5,192 bases of DNA from Candidatus Poseidoniaceae archaeon. Lineage in GTDB: Archaea; Thermoplasmatota; Poseidoniia; Poseidoniales; Poseidoniaceae. The notes beneath the pieces are model-generated. The model was not told the DNA's origin, searched no databases, and worked only from the letters and a program-made list of their open reading frames with translations. The position numbers and the translations under genes are program-made. The stretch spans positions 1 through 5,192 of the forward strand of contig JAQXFJ010000200.1 of assembly GCA_029250385.1 (NCBI GenBank). Reading direction: 5' to 3'. Shown piece after piece: positions 1 through 5,192 of the stretch. The number at the start of each line of letters is the position of its first letter. The first letter of the stretch is position 1.

Positions 1-278
1 ATGAACATCCATCAATCGGCTGTGTAAGAGAAACAATGGAAGAATTAGGCATTAAAATCAATTTAAACGACATAAAACCTGTCATAACTCAAAAAATATT
101 CAATGATGAAGGTATTTCCTTTGTCTCCTTTACCTACCAAGCAACATGGAATGGAGATATCAGCCAATTGGTACTACAAACTGAAGAAATAGAAGAAGCA
201 TTATGGTTCAGTCCAAAAGAAGCATTAGAAAATGCAGTATCATTCTTTGATTCACAAGCGTTGCAAGCCACTCTTTAA
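1..278 (+). CDS. Nudix hydrolase, 5'-truncated by the window edge
   Basis: C-terminal part of a Nudix-family hydrolase, enzymes that cleave nucleoside diphosphates linked to another group, using metal ions held by the Nudix box. The frame is open from base 3 and shows most of the box: E at codon 3-5, seven residues, then RETMEELGI (27-53). This fits the family pattern E-x7-R-E-U-x-E-E-x-G-U, except that T stands at the first hydrophobic position. The first glycine of the box lies outside the window. The ATG at 36 falls inside the box and therefore cannot be the true start. The remainder (ISFVSFTYQATW, then EIEEALWFSPKEAL) looks like the usual beta strands and the E-x-x-E-A-x-W-F-S segment near the end of Nudix domains. 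The substrate cannot be told. The gene ends in TAA at 276-278, overlapping the stop codon of the opposing alaS. Confidence 0.85.
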   Translation, partial: EHPSIGCVRETMEELGIKINLNDIKPVITQKIFNDEGISFVSFTYQATWNGDISQLVLQTEEIEEALWFSPKEALENAVSFFDSQALQATL

Positions 279-3124
279 ATTCCTAACATTGACTTGGCAG
301 CATCGAATGAGTTTTGCAAACCTTCAGGGTTTGAGCCTCCTCCTTGAGCAAATGTTGGTCTTCCACCACCGCCTCCAGAAATATGTGGAATAATTGCTTG
401 AAGTATTTCTATTGCGTTGTACTTCTCGCTAGCAATTGAATTTTCTGTAGTTGCAACCATTAATTTCCCACCACCTTCTTTCGAGCCTAATATTGCTAGG
501 GTTGGTTGAGAATCATCAAGAGTTAATTCTTTCAGCATTTTGGACATGTTTTTGAGTCCACCATCAGATTCCATTATGACGATCCTCACACCGTCTTTGG
601 ATACGCTGGAATCATCTCCACCACTAGTTCTTAGGCGAACAATTTCAGCCTCTAAAGCCTCAATCCTCTTACGCTGTTCTTTCCACTCACCAAAGAATCG
701 TTCTGCTGTTTTTGGGACATCTGCCACGTTAACGCCAAACACTTCACCTGTCTGACGCAGGATTCCATCCTGTTCCCTAGCATAATCAAGCGCTGCTTGT
801 CCGGCAACAATATGTAATCGTTCAACTCCATCCTGCACAGCATTGGACCGTACTAGACGGATTGAGCCAATTTGTCCGAGTTCATCGTGGTGTGTGCCGC
901 CACAGGCTTGGATATCATGATCGGCAATTCTCAACACTCTAATTGTATTACCTTTAGGTGCGCCTCCTTGATACAAATCAAAACCATGCTTACGGTCAGC
1001 ATCTTTACGATTAAGAATAGTTTTTTCTGTTTTGTGAACTTGAACTATTACCTCATTAGCCATCTTTTCAATCGAGTCTAAATCTTGTCGAGTCAAACGG
1101 TTGTAGTGAGTGATATCTAGTCTTGCTGAATCAACTGCTTTGTTAGCACCTGCTTGGTAAATGTGAGGGCCTAAGATTCGTCTTACTGCACCACCAACAA
1201 TATGTACAGAAGTGTGATGATCCATCAATTGTTTCCGACGATTCCAATCAAGACTACCATGTACTAAATCCCCATTACTAAGCGGACCATCTGTCAAATG
1301 AACGATATGATTGCCAATCTTTGCGACATGCAAAACTTGGCAATGAACAGAATCGGTTGACAGGACACCCCAATCAGCTTCTTGGCCTCCTCCTTCAGGA
1401 TAAAAACAAGTACGGTCTAGAATTACCCCGTGAGTAATACCTTTAGGTAGACCTTCCTGATTTATCTCTGCACAAAACAGAACACTTGCATCGAACTCAA
1501 ATTGGTATACATCGTCATAGTAAAGAGGACTAGTTGGTGGTAGATGTCCAATTCCGTTAATCAATGTTGATTCGGTATTTTCTTTTGCCGCATCCTTGGC
1601 CATTTTAGCATGTCGTTCCGCTAACTCTGCAGTAAATCCAGTTCGTAGAGATACTGACTTCCAACCAGAGCGTATGGCCAATGAAACCGCCATCTCCGGA
1701 GCGATACCGTGTGAATCATTGAGTGAAAACAGTAACTCATCAGCAATAGTTTCAGTTGACTTATCTACACCACTCAGCATAGTCTTGATTACCTGTTCCC
1801 CTTTACGCAACATCTCAACATATTTTGCTTCCTCAAGGTTGAGAATCGTTGCCATACCATCGTGAGTTTGTTTCATGGTTTTATTACCCATATTGACCTC
1901 TACATGGTGAAGTGCTAAGTCAGCCAGTGATACATCAATACCAAGTTCATCACGCATTCTAAGTGTTCGACGTGCCATCATCCTTGCCAGATATCCTGCT
2001 TTAGCGTTGGATGGTACAAGTCCGTCACCTAACATGTTACATAAGGCGTGAAGATGGTCTGGAATCGCATAAATCCTGGACAGTGGATCGGTAATAGCGG
2101 TGAATTGTTCACTAGAAATGTCGATTCCACGTTGAGCCAGCCGCTGTAAAAATGTGGCTAACAGTTCTTCACCATCAACACCTGCTTCGATATTCATAAT
2201 TCCATTAAGCCGACTCATTTCACCAAGAATTTTGTCAAGGTCCAAATTAGGCCACTGCTTTGCAACTCCTTCAAAACCTGCTAAGTCTTTGAGCCAAGCC
2301 ACAGTTTGCGGATAAATTGCTTCGTAAATTGTTGGAGTACCAGCCGCCGCCCAACAAAATCTCTCTAGCCCATACCCAGTATCAATAATTTGCAGTGGCA
2401 TTTCGCTATATTTGTCGCCTTTTATCTCAACATCACCTTTTTCATCTTCATGAAGGTTCATGAATACTAGAGTTGCTAATTCAAGCCCACCAACAATGAC
2501 TTCGACTGCAGGACCTGCATTACCACCGCCACACCATGGGTTTTCCACATAGGTAATTTCATTAGAATCTATACCGAATGTTTGGGTGAACATCTCATGA
2601 CAATACCTAACACATTCTTCCATCCAGTAATACATTCTACCCTCATCAGGTCGATTAAAAACGTGATGGGCCATCATCTCAAAGGTAGTCAAATGGCGGC
2701 CACTACGGCCGACTGCATCAACATCAGTTAGACGAATACAAGGCTGTGAAATGGTCAAAGGATTTGCCGGCGGGTCTACTAAACCAGACGTAACATGTGG
2801 TTGGAAATCAGCAATTGATGCGATGGTTAAGTGAATGTCATCACGCCATCTAGCCAGAATCGGATATGGCTCTATTCGAGTATGTTCACGTTGTTCAAAA
2901 AATCCAAGAAATGCTTCTCGCATGGCATCTTTTAGTTCCTTTCCACGCATATCAAAACCGCTAATTAGTGGACTGCCAATGAAGGTATACTCATCTTCAC
3001 TAGTATCACCACAAGTGTCACGGTCGTGATTTGAAGTCCAAAACCACAAGCCAGTTACCCGACATTGTTTTCGGATGTAGCCATTCTCATGAAAGACTGC
3101 TAAATCGATGGGAGCCATAACCAT
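275..3124 (-). CDS. alaS: Alanyl-tRNA synthetase, archaeal type
   Basis: Cytosolic class II synthetase that activates alanine, charges tRNA-Ala and hydrolyses mischarged Ser- or Gly-tRNA. Residues are numbered from the ATG at 3122-3124 (949 aa; archaeal homologues are about 900). The catalytic core lies in about the first 270 residues: HTRIEPYP (81-88), a motif 2 region from CIRLTDVDAVGRSGRHL into FEMMAHHVF (129-156), the archaeal-type WCGGGNAGPAVEVIVGGLE (197-215), and motif 3 DTGYGLERF (248-256). The editing domain keeps its metal-binding set HTSVH (637-641) and CGGTH (741-745). A short coiled coil (about 809-833) leads to the C-terminal domain with its GGGGGRPTFAQGGG signature (917-930). 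A GTG at 3131-3133 would add three residues, but it lies inside AGGTGA, an excellent Shine-Dalgarno five bases before the ATG at 3124. ATG at 3118 is another possibility. N-terminal cysteines C21 and C38 are present, while two others that I recall from archaeal homologues are T24 and E43. No frameshift is seen. Confidence 0.97.
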   Translation of the reverse strand: MVMAPIDLAVFHENGYIRKQCRVTGLWFWTSNHDRDTCGDTSEDEYTFIGSPLISGFDMRGKELKDAMREAFLGFFEQREHTRIEPYPILARWRDDIHLTIASIADFQPHVTSGLVDPPANPLTISQPCIRLTDVDAVGRSGRHLTTFEMMAHHVFNRPDEGRMYYWMEECVRYCHEMFTQTFGIDSNEITYVENPWCGGGNAGPAVEVIVGGLELATLVFMNLHEDEKGDVEIKGDKYSEMPLQIIDTGYGLERFCWAAAGTPTIYEAIYPQTVAWLKDLAGFEGVAKQWPNLDLDKILGEMSRLNGIMNIEAGVDGEELLATFLQRLAQRGIDISSEQFTAITDPLSRIYAIPDHLHALCNMLGDGLVPSNAKAGYLARMMARRTLRMRDELGIDVSLADLALHHVEVNMGNKTMKQTHDGMATILNLEEAKYVEMLRKGEQVIKTMLSGVDKSTETIADELLFSLNDSHGIAPEMAVSLAIRSGWKSVSLRTGFTAELAERHAKMAKDAAKENTESTLINGIGHLPPTSPLYYDDVYQFEFDASVLFCAEINQEGLPKGITHGVILDRTCFYPEGGGQEADWGVLSTDSVHCQVLHVAKIGNHIVHLTDGPLSNGDLVHGSLDWNRRKQLMDHHTSVHIVGGAVRRILGPHIYQAGANKAVDSARLDITHYNRLTRQDLDSIEKMANEVIVQVHKTEKTILNRKDADRKHGFDLYQGGAPKGNTIRVLRIADHDIQACGGTHHDELGQIGSIRLVRSNAVQDGVERLHIVAGQAALDYAREQDGILRQTGEVFGVNVADVPKTAERFFGEWKEQRKRIEALEAEIVRLRTSGGDDSSVSKDGVRIVIMESDGGLKNMSKMLKELTLDDSQPTLAILGSKEGGGKLMVATTENSIASEKYNAIEILQAIIPHISGGGGGRPTFAQGGGSNPEGLQNSFDAAKSMLGI

Positions 3125-3215
3125 GGAAGTCACCTACTGGACAATCTTGCCAACATAAACAATGTATTGAACCCTACGGGTAATCTAACAGTTTATCGAC
3201 AATCCTCAAAGGTAA
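3125..3215. promoter_or_regulatory. Divergent alaS/rtcB control region
   Basis: The 91 bases between the two start codons must hold promoters for both genes if neither is transcribed from farther away. AT-rich, TATA-like stretches are ATAAAC (3155-3160), its minus-strand reading GTTTAT, and GTTTATC (3191-3197). None has a clear B-recognition element, so I do not assign one to either gene. A small imperfect palindrome, CAAT-GT-ATTG (3160-3169), sits close to the middle and could be a regulator site or chance. AAAGG (3208-3212) precedes the rtcB ATG by only three bases, a poor spacing. The transcription starts are not determined. Confidence 0.4.
3130..3135 (-). promoter_or_regulatory. Shine-Dalgarno site of alaS
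   Basis: On the minus strand the sequence AGGTGA-CTTCC-ATG places a near-perfect match to the 16S rRNA 3' tail five bases before the ATG at 3124. It overlaps the GTG at 3131-3133, so that GTG is more likely part of the ribosome binding site than the start codon. This decides the preferred alaS start. Confidence 0.65.
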
Positions 3216-4709
3216 ATGCAGACACCCGCATCCATGGGCGAGGAATGGCGAGAGCATCTTGAATCGCTAGATGACGGTACAGTTAGAATAAAAGCCCATG
3301 GGAAAATGAATGTTGATGCCCGTATTGTTACCGACCAACAACATCTCAGTAGCCACATTGATGACAGGGGACCTGAACAGTTGGTTAACGCAGCAGAATT
3401 GCCTGGGATAGTTGGTGAAGCATGGGCAATGGCAGACTGGCATTTTGGCTACGGATTGCCTATTGGCGGCGTGATTGCCACTGATGTTGATTATGGCGAC
3501 AATGGTGGAGCAATATCACCAGGTGCGGTAGGATTTGACATTAATTGCGGAGTTAGAGTTCTAGCCTTAGAAGCAACTATTGATGATGTGCCAAATATCA
3601 AAAAACTCGGTGGCAGAATTGCTGGAAGAATCCCTGCAGGTGCTTCAGGCAAGGGTGGGCTAGATATCAATATGGCCGAAATTAGACAACTTACTCAAGG
3701 TGGTGCTCAAGCGGCTGTCGAGTTAGGAATTGGCTATGATGAAGATCTTGCGGTACTAGAATCAAATGGACTACTAGAAGTAGCGGACAACGACCTTTCA
3801 TCAAGAGCTCTAGAACGGGGACTTAGGGCGCTAGGAACTTTAGGCAGTGGCAACCATTTCATGGAATTACAATCTGTTGAACAAGTGGTTGACCAAGAAA
3901 CTGCTAAACAATGGGGTTTGTATGAAGGGCAGTTATTGGCAATGATTCACTCTGGCTCAAGAGGACTAGGACATCAAGTATGTAGTGAGCATTCTAGAAA
4001 ACTAGAGCAAAAATATCGTAAGACTACCGATGGGTGGCACTCTGAGGAATACGGGTTTACTTTGTCTGACCGACAATTAGCTTGTGCGCCCATGCACTCG
4101 AAAGCCGGACAAGATTACCTCAACCAAATGAATGCAGCAGCAAATTTTGCGTTCGCTAATCGTAGTGCTTTAGCACATCGACTAAGAGAGGTTTTGAAAT
4201 TGGAAATGGGCATTGATGGTGAAGCAAGGACCCTGTATGATGTTGCTCATAATATCGCTAAAATCGAAACTCATAATTTGCATGGGAAAAACTGCCAGTG
4301 CGCAGTTCACCGCAAAGGTGCTACTAGAGCATTTGCCGGTGATAGTGGTCATATCGAGGGGAATTTCCACAAAACTGGCCAGCCAGTATTAGTGCCTGGT
4401 GATATGGGAACAGGCTCATGGATTATGGCTGGACCGCAAACGGGTCAGAACCAAGCGTTTGGTTCATCATGCCACGGGGCAGGAAGAGCATTGTCAAGAA
4501 CTAAGGCCAAGAAAACTATCGATGGAAAAGCGCTCAAAAAACGTCTTGAAGATGCGGGAATACGTATCCATGCTTCAACTCCAAACGTGCTTTCGGAAGA
4601 GGCCCCTGAGGCTTACAAAAACGTCGATGAAGTAATCGATTTGACTAGCCGTGCAGGTCTAGCAAGACCTGTTGTTAGAATGCGCCCTAATATTGTAATA
4701 AAAGGCTAA
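3216..4709 (+). CDS. rtcB: tRNA-splicing RNA ligase RtcB
   Basis: GTP- and Mn2+-dependent ligase that joins a 2',3'-cyclic phosphate or 3'-phosphate end to a 5'-OH end. In archaea it seals tRNA exons after endonuclease cutting, working with archease, which is not seen here. The 497 residues compare with about 480 in Pyrococcus RtcB. All key residues are recognisable: D74 (in MADWHFGYG), D108 and C111 (GFDINCGVR), N213 and H214 (GSGNHF), H245 (IHSGSRGLGHQ), H345 (YDVAHNI), the guanylylated histidine H420 (CHGAGR), and K496 near the C terminus. The enzyme should therefore be active. The first metal motif reads A-D-W-H where Pyrococcus has P-D-G-H. No intein interrupts it, unlike some archaeal rtcB genes. 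The ATG at 3216 follows an in-frame TAA at 3213, so the gene cannot start farther upstream; ATG at 3234 (Met7) is the alternative. It is divergent from alaS and ends one base before the opposing small gene. Confidence 0.96.
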   Translation: MQTPASMGEEWREHLESLDDGTVRIKAHGKMNVDARIVTDQQHLSSHIDDRGPEQLVNAAELPGIVGEAWAMADWHFGYGLPIGGVIATDVDYGDNGGAISPGAVGFDINCGVRVLALEATIDDVPNIKKLGGRIAGRIPAGASGKGGLDINMAEIRQLTQGGAQAAVELGIGYDEDLAVLESNGLLEVADNDLSSRALERGLRALGTLGSGNHFMELQSVEQVVDQETAKQWGLYEGQLLAMIHSGSRGLGHQVCSEHSRKLEQKYRKTTDGWHSEEYGFTLSDRQLACAPMHSKAGQDYLNQMNAAANFAFANRSALAHRLREVLKLEMGIDGEARTLYDVAHNIAKIETHNLHGKNCQCAVHRKGATRAFAGDSGHIEGNFHKTGQPVLVPGDMGTGSWIMAGPQTGQNQAFGSSCHGAGRALSRTKAKKTIDGKALKKRLEDAGIRIHASTPNVLSEEAPEAYKNVDEVIDLTSRAGLARPVVRMRPNIVIKG

Positions 4710-4710
4710 A

Positions 4711-4734
4711 TCACATACAGAATTTAGTGTGTGA
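4711..4734 (+). repeat. Stem-loop just after rtcB
   Basis: TCACATAC (4711-4718) pairs with GTGTGTGA (4727-4734) across an 8-base loop, starting one base after the rtcB stop codon. One pair is U-G in a + strand transcript and would be A-C in a minus strand transcript, so the structure favours rtcB mRNA. No T-tract follows, so it is not a classical intrinsic terminator. It also overlaps the last codons of the opposing small gene, and could be an accident of that coding sequence. Confidence 0.35.
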
Positions 4735-4899
4735 TTGACCAGGTATAGTTGGTGCAGCACCGGTGTGCACTCCATCTGGCTCTTCACAAATAACACTGAG
4801 TAGAGTATTTACGAGCTCTTTTAGCTCGTCTACTTGTGATTGTAATTCTTTCATCCGACTTTTCATGTCTACTTTGTTTTCTAAACTGATTCCCATCAT
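4711..4899 (-). CDS. Small predicted coiled-coil protein, unknown function
   Basis: I do not recognise this 62-residue protein. No signal peptide or membrane segment is evident. Residues 12-37 form an almost ideal heptad series: M16, V23, V30 and I37 at a positions; M12, L19, L26 and L33 at d positions; charged or polar residues in most other places. Valine at a and leucine at d is the pattern of short parallel dimeric coiled coils. A tail of about 25 residues follows, rich in G, P, T and H, with cysteines C38 and C61 at either end. Support for a real gene is the regular heptad pattern and the stop codon lying one base from that of rtcB, as expected in such a packed genome. The ATG at 4897-4899 follows GGATGGGAT, a weak ribosome site; ATG at 4894-4896 is a second choice. 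A dimeric adaptor or regulator is conceivable, but that is only inference. Confidence 0.6.
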   Translation of the reverse strand: MMGISLENKVDMKSRMKELQSQVDELKELVNTLLSVICEEPDGVHTGAAPTIPGQSHTKFCM

Positions 4900-4908
4900 A
4901 TCCCATCC

Positions 4909-4926
4909 AAGGAAGTTGCCTTCCTT
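4909..4926. repeat. Perfect 7-bp hairpin upstream of the small gene
   Basis: AAGGAAG (4909-4915) and CTTCCTT (4920-4926) are perfect inverted copies with a TTGC loop. On the minus strand the hairpin would lie in the leader of the small gene, ending nine bases before its ATG and beside the candidate ribosome site GGATGG. On the + strand it is followed by the pyrimidine-rich ATCCTCTTTTC, a terminator-like layout for transcripts running past rtcB. The sequence does not say which, if either, is used. Confidence 0.45.
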
Positions 4927-4945
4927 ATCCTCTTTTCAGCAAAAT

Positions 4946-4972
4946 AGCCTATTAATCTTTGAGGCTAATAGG
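4946..4972. repeat. Inverted repeat with alternative pairings
   Basis: CCTATTA (4948-4954) and TAATAGG (4966-4972) form a 7-bp inverted repeat with an 11-base spacer. A second pairing, AGCCT (4946-4950) with AGGCT (4962-4966), shares bases with it and excludes it. It lies 47 bases upstream of the small minus-strand gene, where an operator or promoter would sit, and about 75 bases upstream of the tRNA-Thr gene. A regulator site is possible; no known operator is recognised. Confidence 0.35.
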
Positions 4973-5009
4973 TAACTAAAAGTGGCATTTTCCTAACTGA
5001 TATATTTGA

Positions 5010-5024
5010 CGAACCGTTATATTC
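5010..5024 (+). promoter_or_regulatory. Probable archaeal promoter of tRNA-Thr
   Basis: TTATATT (5017-5023) is centred about 28 bases before the first tRNA base, the normal distance from an archaeal TATA box to the transcription start. The purine-containing CGAACCG (5010-5016) before it is a plausible, not perfect, B-recognition element. A second AT-rich stretch, ATATATTT at about 5000-5007, is too far upstream for a start at the mature 5' end but could serve a longer precursor. Confidence 0.5.
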
Positions 5025-5047
5025 ATCGTGCATTTCGCTGCCTTTGC

Positions 5048-5122
5048 GCCACTGTGGCTTAGGGGTATAGCACCTCATTGGTAATGAGGAGGTCGCGAGT
5101 TCAAATCTCGCCAGTGGCTCCA
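5048..5122 (+). tRNA. tRNA-Thr, anticodon GGT
   Basis: Complete intron-free cloverleaf. The acceptor stem GCCACTG (5048-5054) pairs fully with CAGTGGC (5112-5118). The D arm is 5057-5071, with three pairs, a mismatch at 13-22, and a short loop containing GGGG. The anticodon stem CCTCA/TGAGG (5073-5077/5085-5089) encloses loop TTGGTAA with anticodon GGT at 5080-5082, reading ACC and ACU codons. The variable region is five bases. The T stem GCGAG/CTCGC (5095-5099/5107-5111) closes loop TTCAAAT. Base 73 is T (5119) and CCA is encoded (5120-5122). G1-C72, C2-G71 and U73 fit archaeal threonine tRNAs. It is transcribed toward the partial tRNA gene at the right edge. Confidence 0.95.
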
Positions 5123-5128
5123 CCTAAC

Positions 5129-5144
5129 AATCAATCAGTTGATT
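5129..5144. repeat. Weak hairpin between the convergent tRNA genes
   Basis: AATCAA (5129-5134) and TTGATT (5139-5144) are inverted copies around TCAG, within the 37-base gap between the two tRNA genes. The stem is AT-rich and weak. It could lie in the 3' trailers of both precursors, near where transcription must end from either side. A T4 run at 5157-5160 follows on the + strand. Terminator function is a guess. Confidence 0.25.
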
Positions 5145-5159
5145 CAATTGTAATCGTTT

Positions 5160-5192
5160 TGGCGCCGAGAGAGGGATTTGAACCCCCGAGGG
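5160..5192 (-). tRNA. tRNA 3' part, probably tRNA-Ser, cut by the window edge
   Basis: Read on the minus strand: T stem GGGGG (5187-5183), loop TTCAAAT (5182-5176), stem CCCTC (5175-5171) with one G-U pair, the acceptor 3' strand TCTCGGC (5170-5164), discriminator G73 (5163) and encoded CCA (5162-5160). The anticodon and 5' half lie outside the window. CCCTC immediately before the T stem (5192-5188) is unlike the usual five-base variable region and looks like the 3' side of a long variable arm. With G73 this favours serine. Asn and Asp tRNAs also commonly carry G73 and cannot be excluded. The missing 5' acceptor strand should read GCCGAGA or a wobble variant. Confidence 0.85.

Noticed and set aside
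540..3029. Open frames antisense to or out of frame with alaS (540-755, 872-1081, 1596-1865 and 2835-3029 on +; 652-843 on -).
   Set aside because: All lie inside the well-conserved alaS gene, have no recognisable domain, and look like shadows of its codons.
3140..3206. GACAATC occurs twice (3140-3146 and 3198-3204) in the alaS/rtcB spacer.
   Set aside because: A 7-base direct repeat in about 90 bases is not unlikely by chance, and the two copies are not placed symmetrically to either start.
4182..4635. Open frames within rtcB (4182-4370 on -, 4399-4635 on +).
   Set aside because: They overlap conserved catalytic parts of RtcB, including the H345 and H420 regions, and encode no family I can recognise.
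3216..4709. Possible intein in rtcB, as found in some archaeal homologues.
   Set aside because: The motifs are collinear with an intein-free RtcB, and the length exceeds the Pyrococcus extein by only about 16 residues.
4763..4975. 70-codon open frame on the + strand opposite the small coiled-coil gene.
   Set aside because: Its Ser- and Cys-rich sequence is what the reverse of a coiled-coil coding region gives, and it runs through the hairpin and inverted repeat.
4900..5047. A hidden defence, CRISPR or mobile element in the non-coding stretch.
   Set aside because: There are no spaced repeats, no transposase or integrase fragment and no terminal inverted repeats with target duplications; only short stems and a tRNA promoter are visible.

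Overview
The window reads as a piece of a compact archaeal chromosome. Three things point there: a full-length alanyl-tRNA synthetase of the archaeal subfamily, an RtcB-type tRNA-splicing ligase, and a threonine tRNA gene with the U73 discriminator and a TATA-like element at the archaeal distance upstream. The moderately AT-leaning composition and very tight gene packing would suit a mesophilic euryarchaeon, possibly a marine Thermoplasmatota-like lineage. That placement is inference and cannot be fixed from the sequence alone.

Layout: the left edge holds the 3' part of a Nudix hydrolase gene on the + strand (1-278), whose reading frame enters from outside the window. It meets alaS (275-3124, - strand) tail to tail with a 4-base overlap at TTAA. 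A 91-base divergent spacer (3125-3215) separates alaS from rtcB (3216-4709, + strand). rtcB in turn meets a 62-codon gene on the - strand (4711-4899) tail to tail with one base between stop codons; its product is a small predicted coiled-coil protein of unknown function. The 148 bases from 4900 to 5047 hold a perfect short hairpin, an inverted repeat and the likely promoter of tRNA-Thr(GGT) (5048-5122). The right edge holds the 3' end of a convergent tRNA gene, probably tRNA-Ser (5160-5192 and beyond). Both tRNA genes encode their 3' CCA.

Functionally this is a tRNA-centred neighbourhood: alaS charges tRNA-Ala and edits mischarged tRNA, RtcB joins tRNA halves after intron removal, and two tRNA genes follow. 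alaS and rtcB share one short divergent control region, which makes co-regulation possible but is not proof of it.

I see no mobile element, CRISPR array, defence module or clearly novel system. The least explained parts are the small coiled-coil gene and the structured DNA just upstream of it.
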